From Nemertoderma westbladi (lineage: Eukaryota; Xenacoelomorpha; Nemertodermatida; Nemertodermatidae): a stretch of 34,404 nt of DNA. Shown in pieces: positions 1 through 33,789 of this stretch. A program made the position numbers and the translations under genes. Location: positions 1 to 34,404 of the forward strand of contig JAUCBJ010005416.1 of assembly GCA_032718475.1 (NCBI GenBank), in the 5' to 3' direction. Position 1 is the stretch's first letter, and the number at the start of each line of letters is the position of its first letter. The notes under the pieces are model-generated. The model made no database searches and was not told the DNA's origin. It saw nothing but the letters and a program-made list of their open reading frames with translations.

Positions 1-217
1 ATAATACAGTAGGCTTGACCGCAAATAAATTTAAGCCCACGAATCCAGTCTCCCGGTGTTATAAACGGGTCATTTGGACGCGCATGGACTGGCTTCGGCT
101 AATGTTTTTTTGGTTTGTTTTGTATTAAATCTTATCATCTTATAAAAGGCAGATTATCAATAAAGACATATAAATTTCGGCAGGTTAAACTGCTGAAGGT
201 CTATAAAAGCGCGTACA
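1..217 (-). mobile_element. LTR fragment, copy of the 16590 insertion start
   Basis: The complement matches 16590-16806 along its length: GCGCGTACA end, AGGTTAAACTGCTGAAGGTC, ATCCAGTCTCCCGG and AATACAGTAGGCTT blocks. The terminus falls at 217, the same base as in the intact copy. It is cut by the window start. Confidence 0.8.
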
Positions 218-300
218 GAGGTCGTGGGTTCAATCCCTGTATGAGGGCCAGGGCAGTTTTCGTTTCGAGACGAATGAATGCTTTTAATAGCCTAGCCTGC
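218..300 (+). repeat. tRNA-like B-box piece (SINE remnant)
   Basis: GTGGGTTCAATCCCTG at about 227-242 resembles a pol III B box. No full cloverleaf can be drawn. Confidence 0.3.
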
Positions 301-469
301 TAGCCAGGTCGCATCTCTCTCTGCATCCTTTTTAGTGGTTAGTTAGCTAATTGAGTAGGCCTAGCTAGGCCTACTGCTGTTTCATCTTGGGGGTATAATT
401 ATGGGAACCGCCATGAAAAAAAACGTCATAATTTATACGCAATCCCTGGCCTAACGGCCGAAGAAAACT

Positions 470-547
470 TTAATTTAAACATTAAACAATTTTTTAAACC
501 ATTTATTTTAATTTAAACATTAAACAATTTTTTAAACCATTTATTTT
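470..547 (+). repeat. Direct duplication of about 39 bp
   Basis: The block from TAATTTAAACATTAAACAA to ACCATTTATTTT occurs twice in a row. Confidence 0.9.
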
Positions 548-984
548 CAGCTATTTTACTTTTTAATGCGATCATGTAAAGTTAACATAATTCAATAAAC
601 TTACCTCGAATGCGCGTAAGGCCAATGATAGAGCCCCAATTTTTTCATCCAGTGTGAACGTAACTGAGACGCCTGCTCCCGGATTTGGAATGTTCTTCGC
701 ATACATGGTAGATAATAAATCGTTCATCGAAATTGTAAAAATTATTTCACAATAATACTGTTTAATATGCAAATTATATTTTCAAAATTTGAAATCCAGT
801 TGTGTTTCAATTAGGGTAAATAAACTTTATTAACGATACACGTCAATATTTTGAGTTAAAGCGTTATTCACCGAGTTTTTGACCTACCGTGCGAGCGCAG
901 CGAGGGAAGTTTGCACAAATAAACTCGGTACCTAACTGGAAATTATTCAAATCCCCAAATGCCCAATTCTAATTCATGAATTTC

Positions 985-1155
985 TGAAGTCTGTCGCTCT
1001 TTCTGTCAGTTTGTCTGTGAAGACTTTAGAAATAATAAAATCTACTAACATTCTTACTATAGGGTTTTTCCTGGTCAAGGCTGGATTTCATTTCCGCTGT
1101 CAGTTTTCACTTTTGACCCTATCCAGACTGTCTGTCGGTTTGTCTGTTATAGTTA
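985..1155 (+). repeat. Dispersed copy of the CTGTCTGT / 152-bp family
   Basis: AATCTACTAACATTC, TAGGGTTTTT, GATTTCATTTCC and CTGTCAGTTTT blocks, followed by CTGTCTGTCGG, match the first unit of the array at 20411-20560 in the same order. Confidence 0.7.
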
Positions 1156-1215
1156 TACGTTATAGTTTTTAACAATACATTTTTAGTCAACTCATTGGAT
1201 TGACGAACTAATTGG

Positions 1216-1505
1216 TTATAAATTCATATTAAGATCTCTCATTAATTGTAAACTATAAAGCTTGGCGTTTGTCATGTGTTGTCTCCAGCTGATGTTTAGG
1301 GCTGCCCTTAGTAGTCTTGTGTAGCAACCATCAATTCGTTGTTCAAGTGATTTAGTCAGTGTCCAGGTCTCACCCCCGTATAAAAATACACTTTCCACTG
1401 TGGCTCGAAAGAACTTAGTCTTCAGGTGCCTGGAGAGATCTGATTTCCAGATGGAATCCATTTTTGATAGAGCTACACAAGCCACTGAAAGACCTCGTCC
1501 CTAAG
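1216..1505 (-). pseudogene. Non-LTR retrotransposon RT C-terminal fragment
   Basis: An open segment reads KMDSIWKSDLSRHLK, FFRATVESVFLYGGETWTL and GCYTRLLRAALNISW. This is the well-known post-catalytic region of LINE reverse transcriptases. It ends in a stop after NAKLYSLQL, before the usual RLRFAGH part. No catalytic FADD part is present. Probably a 5'-truncated dead copy. Confidence 0.85.
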
Positions 1506-2245
1506 TGGTACACCAGGCTGGGGTCGATAAATCAGCTACTGGAACAGAAAACAGAGAAGAAAAAAGAACCAACCTGTTGAAATGTAAACAGACACTAAAA
1601 GATTGCTACAATGAACGCACGCACGCTGAAAGTACAGGTTATAAGACTGAAATAAGCGCTTTAAAGCACTTACTAAAAATAAATTAAAAAAATAAAAAAT
1701 CTTCATATATAACATTCAAATAAAAAGTTGACCGAAAAGTGAAATCCTGGTATTCTTCACATGGGCGCATTATTTATATTTTTCATTTTAGAATTGAGAC
1801 AAAAACTCTTTCTCGCCAAAAGATTACTTGGGATGAATGACTGACAACCGTAATGTTTGGGTTTATATAATACGTTGCAACCGCAAACAACACATGGCGT
1901 GCTCTAATGAACATTCACCTGACTTCTTCAAAACACGCCCCATATATTATGACGTCATAGATGTATCTAGTATTCCTTTGTATTAAATAACCAACGCCCT
2001 AGTTATAGGATATATACTCCCTGGACGTCATTGTACACTAATCGTACCTGAGGAACTTGAAGTAGAGGGATATGGATTGTTTGGTCTTGGAGTAGAGAGA
2101 TATTATTAAGGTAGAAGTTGTGAAAAATTACGTAATTACTCATAACAAGCGCGAAATCGCGCAAAAGTCCGCGTCTACTAACGCATGAACTGTCTCTTGA
2201 ATGGCTTACTACCAATCGTACAACAAAAATCATTCACCGGAATGG
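1506..2245. other. No recognised feature
   Basis: AT-rich non-coding sequence. Short open frames here show no family pattern. Confidence 0.5.
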
Positions 2246-2246
2246 G

Positions 2247-2312
2247 GGATTGGACTCGGTACCTAGAGATTCCATGTCTCACGCTCTGCCAACTGAGCCA
2301 CTGGGGCCGTAT
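2247..2312 (-). repeat. tRNA-derived SINE head or tRNA pseudogene
   Basis: On the minus strand, TGGCTCAGTTGGCAGAGCG is a good A box, and GGTACCGAGTCCAATCCC is a weak B box at normal distance. The anticodon loop lacks U33 and the acceptor stem does not pair. Not a working tRNA gene. Confidence 0.5.
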
Positions 2313-2319
2313 CAATCCC

Positions 2320-2527
2320 TAATACCAAAATATCCCGCCTCAATGTTAAATTCTCCATTTAGGAAAAGGAGCAGGTTACAGTGGCACGTTATTTTAACCA
2401 AAACAATAAACTAAGCACAATAGAACAGGTTACAGTTTCATTTTTGAGAATAATCAGCTATTATTTGCATCCAATTTCCCCTGGAGAGGGATAAATTATT
2501 TTTTTGCGTCCAGTTTCCCCCCTCTGT
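2320..2527 (+). mobile_element. polyC-ended MITE, truncated copy
   Basis: Shares ATCCCGCCTCAATG, GGAGCAGGTTACAGTGGCACG, AACAATAAACTAA and GCGTCCAGTTTCCCCC with the copies at 7513-7765 and 32115-32378. The left terminus is missing. Confidence 0.75.
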
Positions 2528-3270
2528 AAATATCAGCACTTTAACTATGCAGTGTGACTCATGCGTTCAAAGCCAACGAATTACCAAATAATTAGATGCA
2601 GCCATCTAGACGACCGGGTGACTAACCGTATGACATTGAAGGAGTGAGTCACACTGTATCAATATGAGTGCCGGATCTCTATAAATAAGCCACATGCTGT
2701 GCTGCGTTCTCCGATTGGCTAAGGATAACTTTCGTGGAAAGTAGAAATCATGGGGAAGATGCAAAAAGGGGAAGGAACTGTATACGTCATCTGGGAGGCT
2801 CATGGTGAACCAATCGCAAACGTTCTAAAATCTCCACTACTTAAATGCTCCACGAATTTCAAAGCCCTGGTTGTGTTTCCACGTTACAAAGGAGAACTTA
2901 CGTGGTAATGACTATCTGGGGTTGCAAACTATACACATTCTGTTAGAGTTGGATCTGAAGAAAGTCGGTACATGACCCTAAGTAGGAATAATTATGGATC
3001 AGAAAAACTTATTTAAAGCTCAGGTATGCAACGAAACAATTTGAATCACATCAGGCATCATGTATAGGGATTATTGTTGCGATGGTTTACGGCGACAATC
3101 ATTTTTATAGAGTAAGTCATACTACTCTATAGGCCATTCATGGATATGCCATTCTTTCAGATCTTTGTAAAACGACCCATGATTCCTTAAGAAATCATTG
3201 GTGCGATCACATCAATATATCCATATATATCCATACAATATATCCAGACTAATTTGAAGTTTTGAGGGGT
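2528..3270. other. No recognised feature
   Basis: Non-coding sequence without clear repeats or conserved frames. Confidence 0.5.
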
Positions 3271-4300
3271 TCTGATGCACAGTAAACCCTTCCACTCTGT
3301 TTCTTAAAGGAATGCCTGTTCACTACCATAGGTGATCTTCCACAGTAAACCCTTCCACTCTGTTTCCTATATAAATGCCTGTTCTCCACCATAGGTGATC
3401 TTCCACAGTAAACCCTTCCACTCTGTTTCCTAAAGGAATGCCTGTTCACCACCATGGGTGATCTTCCATAGTAAACCCTTCCACTCTGTTTCCTAAAGGA
3501 ATACCTTTTCACCACCATGGGTGATCTTCCACAGTAAACCCTTCCACTCTGTTTCCTAAAGGAATGCCTGTTCACCACCATGGGTGATCTTCCATAGTAA
3601 ACCCTTCCACTCTGTTTCCTAAAGGAATACCTGTTCACCACCATGGGTGATCTTCCACAGTAAACCCTTCCACTCTGTTTCCTAAAGGAATGCCTGTTTA
3701 CCACCATGGGTGATCTTCCACAGTAAACCCTTCCACTCTGTTTCCTAAAGGAATGCCTGTTAACAACCATGGGTGATCTTCCGCAGTAAACCCTTCCGCT
3801 CTGTTTCCTAAAGGAATGCCTGTTCACCACCATGGGTGATCTTCCGCAGTAAACCCTTCCGCTCTGTTTCCTAAAGGAATACCTGTTCACCACCATGGGT
3901 GATCTTCCACAGTAAACCCTTCCACTCTGTTTCCTAAAGGAATGCCTGTTCACCACCATGAGTGATCTTACACAGTAAACCCTCCACTCTGTTTCCTAAA
4001 GGAATGCCTGCTCACCACCATGGGTGATCTTCCACAGTAAACCCTTCCACTCTGTTTCCTAAATGAATGCCTGTTCACCTCCATGGGTGATCTTCCACAG
4101 TAAACCCTTCCACTATGTTTCCTAAAGGAATGCCTGTTCACTACCATGGGTGATCTTCCACAGTAAACCCTTCCACTCTGTTTCCTAAAGGAATGCCTGT
4201 TCACCACCATGGGTGATCTTCCACAGTAAACCCTTCCACTCTGTTTCCTAAAGGAATTCCTGTTCACCAAAAATAGGTGATCTTCCACCTTAAACCTTTT
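3271..4300. repeat. 63-bp minisatellite
   Basis: About 16 units of 63 bp, each with CCCTTCCACTCTGTTTCC and GGTGATCTTCCACAGTAAA. Because 63 is a multiple of three, the minus strand stays open as a 21-residue repeat. A one-base deletion near 3982 breaks that frame, and variants change codons freely, so it reads as non-coding. Confidence 0.95.
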
Positions 4301-4366
4301 TCAAGTCTGATTTCCAAGTTACGTTTGTTCCTATTCGTCGACCAGTCAAGGATGATGACCAGGGTT

Positions 4367-4416
4367 GAGCTAGGCTGCAACATGTAAATAGCGCTTTACA
4401 TGTTGCAGCCTAGCTC
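4367..4416. repeat. Perfect 22-bp inverted repeat with 6-nt loop
   Basis: Left arm 4367-4388 begins GAGCTAGGCTGC and pairs without mismatch with 4395-4416. The loop is TAGCGC. Confidence 0.95.
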
Positions 4417-4429
4417 TTAAGAGTGCTAC

Positions 4430-4495
4430 TCCTTCTAGGGCTCGAACATCGGTCTGCTGATTGCAAGTCTATGAAAATCACCACTATTTCAAGTA
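4430..4495 (-). repeat. tRNA-like SINE head
   Basis: On the minus strand, AGACTTGCAATCAGCAGACC resembles an anticodon arm, and GATGTTCGAGCCC is a good B box. An AGTGGTGA stretch replaces a proper A box. It directly follows the 22-bp hairpin. Confidence 0.5.
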
Positions 4496-4647
4496 AAAAA
4501 TAAATTAATAAAATAAAAGCTGCTTGATTTATCTCAATATCGCTTGAGATTTTATTCTTCAATATGACGGCTTAGCTGATTACCTTGTTGGCTACTAATT
4601 GTGGACTACTACTACTAGGATCAGCATGCTGCATTGCAGCTGCATTT

Positions 4648-4945
4648 TTAAGAATGCTGTGCCGGCTTATCGACAAAATTGCACCGCCACAACTCCCTAT
4701 CACCCATGACATTTGCTAGATCATCCGCATCTTCAAGGCCAGTTTCCTTTAAGATGCGTCTCAAGAAAGTCATGGGCTGTCCACCATGCTTATTCACCAC
4801 ATGCGGCTGCCAAAGTACAAGATTATTCACTGGCTGGTCCTCACGGCGAAAGCAATGTCCTGCAAAGCGGAGGCGATTATGTTCTAGTGTCAAGCTTGGG
4901 GGAACCAATCCTCCAATGTTATATAGTGTCTGGTTGTAGACGAGT
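4648..4945 (-). pseudogene. LINE RT C-terminal fragment (RLRFAGHC type)
   Basis: An open frame reads LYNIGGLVPPSLTLEHNRL, RFAGHCFRREDQPVNNLVLW and ILKETGLEDADDLANVMGDR. This is the last part of a non-LTR retrotransposon polyprotein, seen in many invertebrate genomes. No upstream RT core is present. Its conserved block reappears at 11745-11850 and 25400-25640. Confidence 0.85.
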
Positions 4946-5019
4946 TCAGTTTAGTTCCTGTTCCTGGGTTCATGGAAAAGTAGCTCGGCTGAAGGCATCC
5001 TCATCCACATGTTAAAAGT

Positions 5020-5840
5020 ATTATCTGCCACCAAGAAGCTGAATTGGCATAATCTGGAAGTCAGACCATTTGGGTACTTTATTAAAGAAAATTCCTTGCA
5101 GAAAGTTTACGCTGTTACAGTACAACTGCTCTGTTCTATACGTGATTACTTAGGCCTACTGGTTTGGTTCGTAAAGCTGCATTTATAAAAACTAATATTC
5201 ATTTTTTCGAAGAAAGTGCCATAAAACGCTGGCATCATTTTCTTCTGTATGTAGTCTCAAATGTTACTCTCAAATAAATACAAGGAACAACTTAATTTTA
5301 ATTGCGTCAAGTCCCTCTATCTGATATGTCTGTGTGAAAGTCTCTCTATTTTATAAAGATTCAAAATGACGTATGAATTAAATTCAAAATTCACAAACAT
5401 TATCTTACAGGTTTCCTCAAAGAGTACGTTGCAGTTAATAGCCAAATGCTAAGTACAGTTTTATTATGAAGCTGTTATAAGTAAATAGTAAAGTTTTCGT
5501 AGCAACAGATTGTTACGTAACTGTAGTAACTAACTAACACCTGTTGTTGTAATAAATTACATAAATAATTTTAATAAATTAACCCACGCAGCAAAATGAC
5601 AATGAATCTTCTTAGTTATTTTGTCATAGGAAAGCCTGTTCCATCCACCCACGCTACACACATACAAACGCGGTAGATCTTTGATCAAAATAAACTTTAT
5701 CAAAAAAATGTTTATTGTTAAATTTATATAACTTGAACTTCAACATGTGAGACAGGGACGGAACTCACTTCTAGGCGATTTCATATTTCCCTCAATGATA
5801 AACAAGGAAGAAACTGACTTACAGACCAGATAACGAACAC
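5020..5840. other. No recognised feature
   Basis: AT-rich non-coding sequence. Confidence 0.5.
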
Positions 5841-5975
5841 AATGTTGGAAGTTGAAATTTGGAAGTCCCATAGAATAAAACAGAATATCAAGGTATGAAT
5901 ATTTAGGGCAGCAGTAGAACCATTACTCCTATATGGGGGCCCATAATGGGCACTAACTGCAGAGGATATGAACGA
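5841..5975 (+). pseudogene. LINE RT C-terminal remnant
   Basis: The plus strand reads LEVEIWKSHRIKQNIKV, a stop, IFRAAVEPLLLYGG, then another stop and WALTAED. It is the same protein region as 1216-1485, with two in-frame stops. Confidence 0.75.
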
Positions 5976-6385
5976 CACAAGCAGGTAATATAGGCTATTA
6001 TGGTAAAACGCCCAATAATTACCAAATTATAATACCAAAGAGCGATTAGATGTGAGTAATTGTTAATAATGCCTTGTGTCAAATATCATATTTATAATAA
6101 TTAGCAACCCGATTAGTATTCATTGCTTGAATAAAAAACGGCTTTTAAATAAAAGTTAAAATCATATTTATTTTAGTTTTAAGTCACAACATTTCACTAT
6201 ATTATAAGTATCATCATTGAAACAATAATAAGTAAAAAAAACACTGTTTACTTGGTTAAGCTGTATGGTATATTGGTATCGCTAACTTTTTATATAGGCC
6301 TACTAACAATTACCGACTAATTCCACGTTTCAGAAAAATTAATAGTACGCTATATAAATAATTATTTGGAAATAATTTCAATATT
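5976..6385. other. No recognised feature
   Basis: AT-rich non-coding sequence with one TAGGCCTA octamer. Confidence 0.5.
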
Positions 6386-6392
6386 TTGTTAA

Positions 6393-6450
6393 GCAGGGGG
6401 GGGGGGGGGGGGGTTGGTTAGAAGATTTTTACGTAAGTTGCGTAAGTCAA
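6393..6450. repeat. Long G homopolymer with MITE-like flank
   Basis: A G run starting at 6397, followed by GGTTGGTTAGAAGATTTTTACGTAAG. The run and the ACGTAAG motif resemble ends of short transposons related to the one at 34079. Confidence 0.5.
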
Positions 6451-6885
6451 TACCATCCGTAGTGTTATTTAGTGTCCACCCAATTTGGTGAAGACCAAAG
6501 TGCGACACAAATTGAAGTTTGAAAAAATTTGTCTCCCTCTGGCGGCGTGTGACTGAATTATATACTTAACTAAAAACATCTCTATAGTCCCTTGATGTTT
6601 ATCTAAATTTTTGTTTTGGAAACTTTCCAACAATTTTAAATTAAATATGATTAAGAATTTATTTCAACAAAACATTTCTTATGCTGGAGAATTTTTCAAA
6701 AGATTTTCAAAAAACCTTTCAAATTAGTCATAAATTATCGAATTTGGGCGAAAAATTACAGAAAATATAATTCCGAAATAATTTCCTTTAAAATATTGAG
6801 CCTTCCCGCTCAGAACTCTCTTTCAGGGATTTAGTAAGTTTTTGTTACGTTACCAGTAGTAATGTCTGGCACTACTAAGGCTGTA
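6451..6885. other. No recognised feature
   Basis: AT-rich non-coding sequence. Confidence 0.5.
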
Positions 6886-7015
6886 CAACAAAATTTCATC
6901 GTTATGGGGGTTTTTGTGGTCGGTGATTTCATTTGATATGTCAATTTTTTGTTTGATGGGAACTAGTCTGCCTCTTTAATGGTTTGTCTGTCTGTCTGTA
7001 TTCTCAAAATTTGAC
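6886..7015 (+). repeat. Dispersed copy of the CTGTCTGT / 152-bp family
   Basis: CGTTATGGGGGTTTTTGTGG, GGTGATTTCATTTGATATG and TTGTCTGTCTGTCTG follow the same order as the units at 20470-21180. Confidence 0.6.
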
Positions 7016-7214
7016 GGACGAATTGGTGGACGATTTAAGTTATATTTAAATTTAAATAGTTTCAGCAGATGTTCAAACTCTAATCGAACCATCAAAAATA
7101 ATTATTATTGAGTTGCCATAATTATTCATATTAACTATAGGATGCATTGCAATTGGTAGAGATTTCGGATAAAGTATATTATTGTAACTAATCGTAGAGG
7201 TTGGGTCGGCAATA

Positions 7215-7460
7215 TTCTACACTTCGAAAGTGAAAACACTTCGAAAAGACAGGGGTAGCCTAAATAATTCGAAATGATAAATACTTCGAAATTGTAAACA
7301 CCACTTCGAAATGCCAGGTAAATAATTCGAAATGGTAAACAGTTTGAAAACCAAGTAAAGACTTCGAAATAGTAAACACTTCTAAAAGCCAGGTAAATAC
7401 TTCGACAGAGCAAACACTTCGAAGGTGTGTAAACAAAAGATAAACAATTCGAAACAATTT
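7215..7460. repeat. Degenerate tandem repeat rich in TTCGAA
   Basis: Nine TTCGAA hexamers lie within about 245 bp, in a decayed unit of roughly 37 bp that pairs ATTCGAAATGGTAAAC with CTTCGAA...CCAGGTAA. Confidence 0.75.
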
Positions 7461-7512
7461 TGGTCGCGAAATAAATATGAAAAATATCGTGTATATAACT
7501 GCTACGGAGAGA

Positions 7513-7765
7513 CAGGGGGGGGGGGGGGGGGGGGACTGGACGCAAAAACCGCCTTGGCGAATTAATATCCCGCCTCAATGTTAAATTCCCAATTAGGGAA
7601 AGGAGCAGGTTACAGTGGCACGTTATTTTCACCAAAACAATAAACTAAACACAATAGAACATGTTAGAGGTTTATTTTTTAGAATAATCAGCTGTTATTT
7701 GCGTCGATTTTCCCCTGGAGATGGATTAATTTTTATTGCGTCCAGTTCCCCCCCCCCCCCCTCCT
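7513..7765 (+). mobile_element. polyG/polyC-ended MITE, full copy
   Basis: The left end is GACAGGGG with a G run, then ACTGGACGCAAA. The right end is TTGCGTCCAGTTCCCC with a C run, then CCTATCTGGC. The interior shares GGAGCAGGTTACAGTGGCACG with the other copies. No coding capacity. Confidence 0.8.
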
Positions 7766-8052
7766 CCCTATCTGGCTTCGGAATAATAATTCATTTAGCG
7801 CGTTAAAAGATATTATTTAAAGTGTTCGTTGCTGTTTCAGGACAAAATGGGAGGACTTCGAACAATATACAAAAATATACAAAAAAATGCAAATAACAGA
7901 TTCATGTATGAAATGGGCTGAATTTAAACATCGTCATTGTCCAGCAAATACGTTCATTTTTTAATGAACAAACTTCATTTTGGTTTGGTGTCAGACATTG
8001 TATTAATTTTTGATGTACTCGGACACTCACCTCGGAACCCTGGTTTGTGGAA
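7766..8052. other. No recognised feature
   Basis: AT-rich non-coding sequence leading to the transposon terminus at 8055. Confidence 0.5.
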
Positions 8053-8171
8053 TACACTGAAAAAACGAACCGACGGTTGTTTAAAAAAAAACCACCGGTT
8101 TTCAAAAAAACCACCGATTAAATTGGGGACAAAAAAAACGGCGGTTTATTTTGAAGAACCGGTGGTTAATT

Positions 8172-8672
8172 ATAAGAGTATAAACTGGCGGTTGTTATGC
8201 TATTATAAACTGGCGGTTGTTATGCTATTATAAACTGGCGGTTGTTATGCTATTATAAACTGGCGGTTGTTATGCTATTATAAACTGGCGGTTGTTATGC
8301 TATTATAAACTGGCGGTTGTTATGCTATTATAAACTGGCGGTTGTTATGCTATTATAAACTGGCGGTTGTTATGCTATTATAAACTGGCGGTTGTTATGC
8401 TATTATAAACTGGCGGTTGTTATGCTATTATAAACTGGCGGTTGTTATGCTATTATAAACTGGCGGTTGTTATGCTATTATAAACTGGCGGTTGTTATGC
8501 TATTATAAACTGGCGGTTGTTATGCTATTATAAACTGGCGGTTGTTATGCTATTATAAACTGGCGGTTGTTATGCTATTATAAACTGGCGGTTGTTATGC
8601 TATTATAAACTGGCGGTTGTTATGCTATTATAAACTGGCGGTTGTTATGCTATTATAAACTGGCGGTTATGA
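8172..8672 (+). repeat. 25-bp tandem array inside the transposon
   Basis: About 19 to 20 copies of a 25-bp unit containing AAACTGGCGGTTGTTATGC, nearly all identical, followed by a few variants up to about 8735. The GGCGGTT core is the same as the transposon's subterminal motif, so the array appears to be an amplified subterminal site. Confidence 0.95.
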
Positions 8673-8856
8673 AATTATAACTGGCGGTTGTTATGAAAAC
8701 GGGCGGTTGTTATGAAAATGGCCGGTTGTTATGAAATTCTAAACTCGTATAAAACCATATTATAATATATTGAATTATTGACCCAATATATATTTACATA
8801 CCCATAAATGGATATTATATTTATATACATAAAAAATATGTAATTAGATAGAGAAT

Positions 8857-9204
8857 AATTCTAATTATAACGAAAAAAAAAACAGATCGTATCATAGTTT
8901 CCCAATATATATCACAATAATTGATGCCTTATAGTTCAGTTAGTATTCCCGGCGGTAGGTCTAGTTCAGGTCTAATTCTAATTATAACGAAAAAAAACAG
9001 ATCGTATCATAGTTTCCCAATATATATCACAATAATTGATGCATTATAGTTCAGTTAGTATTCCCGGCGGTAGGTCTAGTTCAGGTCTAATTCTAATTAT
9101 AACGAAAAAAAACAGATCGTATCATAGTTTCCCAATATATATCACAATAATTGATGCATTATAGTTCAGTTAGTATTCCCGGCGGTAGATCTAGTTCAGG
9201 TCTA
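8857..9204 (+). repeat. Three direct repeats of about 115 bp
   Basis: Units begin near 8857, 8974 and 9089 with AATTCTAATTATAACG and end with GGTCTAGTTCAGGTCTAA. They are nearly identical, which points to recent duplication. The third abuts the 3' end of the PWWP segment. Confidence 0.92.
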
Positions 9205-9478
9205 ACTCATTTTCTATTTCTTGTATTCCTGCAACAAATGCTGGTCTCGAGCACTTCTTCGAAAATTCGTGCCGATATTCCATATATGGAAACAAATAAA
9301 GACCCCGTACATCCTTCACCCATGCGGCATCCTTTGATCCATAAAAGTAGACCCATAAACATTTACCCATCTTTAATCCCGGAGGATCGGCCATGGCTGG
9401 TGGAGCAGAAATACGACCAGGCCATGGTGTATCCTTTTTGCGCATTTTCGCCCACACCAGATCACCAATCCTCATCAT
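9191..9478 (-). CDS. PWWP-domain segment, N-PAC/GLYR1-like, inside a transposon
   Basis: An open frame of 95 residues reads MMRIGDLVWAKM, then PWPG at about residues 18-21, then a Val-Tyr-Phe-Tyr-Gly strand, AAWVKD, LFPYMEYRHEFSKK and a final IQEIENE helix. This is the full order of a PWWP fold, which binds methylated histone H3 tails and DNA. PWPG followed by a Pro-Pro stretch and the Ala-Trp-Val/Ile motif is closest to the N-terminal domain of N-PAC/GLYR1; HDGF-type domains are a second possibility. The frame is open further upstream to a TAA near 9519, and a TACCAG acceptor-like site lies there. It could be an exon, or a captured piece of a host gene, within the 8055-10095 transposon. No dehydrogenase part or partner exon is seen. 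Confidence 0.6.
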   Translation of the reverse strand: MMRIGDLVWAKMRKKDTPWPGRISAPPAMADPPGLKMGKCLWVYFYGSKDAAWVKDVRGLYLFPYMEYRHEFSKKCSRPAFVAGIQEIENELDLN

Positions 9479-9585
9479 TTGCGACTCATCTGACTCCAGA
9501 CCAGAACTGGTCTGGCTCTGGTATTAAGATTGAATAAAGAATGATTTCTCACTAAAATCTAGTTTAGTTTACCGACACTTTTGTA

Positions 9586-9880
9586 TTTCTTCAAACCGCC
9601 GGTTAATGGGAAAAATTCCTTTGGAAAACCGGCATTTGTCCGAATATAACCGCCACTTTTGTAATTTTCTTCAAACCGCCAGTTTTAAAGGAATGATTTC
9701 TCACTAAAACCGGCAGTTAGTTAACCGCCATTTTGTATTTCTTTGTTTCTTCAAACCGCCGGTTAATGGGAAATTATAACTGTGAAAAACCGGCATTTTT
9801 CCGAATATAACCGCCACTTTTGTAATTTTCTTCAAACCGCCAGTTTTAAAGGAATGATTTCTCACTAAAACCGGCAGTAG
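9586..9880 (+). repeat. Direct duplication of AACCGCC-rich subterminal block
   Basis: A block holding AAACCGCCGGTTAATGGG, CCGAATATAACCGCC and AAACCGCCAGTTTTAAAGG occurs at about 9592-9717 and again at about 9753-9877. It belongs to the right half of the transposon. Confidence 0.85.
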
Positions 9881-10097
9881 CATGATATAACCAACTGTTT
9901 GATATTTTGACTTATATTAACAATAAATTCACCTAAACTAACTCACTCATGAACCGGCAGTTTTAATTATCAACCGACGGTTTATGAATGCCTTTGATTA
10001 ACATTTTATGCTAACCCCGGTTTTGAAATTTCTACCACCAGTACTTAAATACAACCACTGGTTAATAATTCGACCGGCACTTGGTTTTTTCAGTGTA

Positions 10098-10429
10098 TGC
10101 TACTTTTGAAGTATTCACCATAAACTCTATTAAATCAGGTTTCAATAGCAATGAATCTAACATGCGATTTTCTGCCATGAATCGAGTTTTTACAGTTTTG
10201 AATGTTATATTTACAATTTAGTGTCGCTTTCATGCGACCTGATAAGAACCAAGCAAGCAGTTAGCCTTCTATGACAGAAATTGTTTTCTAAAGGAAGTCA
10301 AATATCTAAGAATAATTCCACTTCCAGAAATATTGCAATAAATCGTTAGTCATTAACGTTATTCTTGTATCCTAGGCAACCATCGAATTGTATTAACTGT
10401 ATTATCAACCAATTACAATATAGTCCAAT
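10098..10429 (-). other. Probable 3' UTR / downstream flank of the M13 gene
   Basis: Follows the M13 stop codon on the minus strand. No AATAAA or ATTAAA signal is visible before the transposon edge, so the transcript end cannot be placed. Confidence 0.4.

Positions 10430-33789
<23,360 letters not shown>

Larger units (their letters stand above)
8055..10095. mobile_element. 2041-bp TIR transposon carrying a PWWP segment
   Basis: Both ends read CACTGAAAAAAC inward (8055-8066 and the complement of 10084-10095), then diverge but keep a CGG/CCGG block. TA lies on both sides, which suggests a TA target duplication. Many subterminal motifs of the type CGGCGGTT / AACCGCC face each other: GGCGGTT on the left half and AACCGCC on the right half. 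Inside are a 25-bp array, three 115-bp repeats and a PWWP-domain segment. No transposase is seen, so the copy is non-autonomous. TIR and TA fit Tc1/mariner-like or similar superfamilies; the class is not settled. Confidence 0.75.

Noticed and set aside
2247-2312. Functional tRNA gene
   Set aside because: A and B boxes are present, but the anticodon loop and acceptor stem are not tRNA-like.
3249-4288. Protein of 21-residue repeats on the minus strand
   Set aside because: The unit length is a multiple of three by chance, a one-base deletion breaks the frame, and variants are not biased to silent sites.
9151-9537. Plus-strand open frame of 128 residues
   Set aside because: It is the antisense shadow of the PWWP segment. 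The minus strand has the domain pattern.
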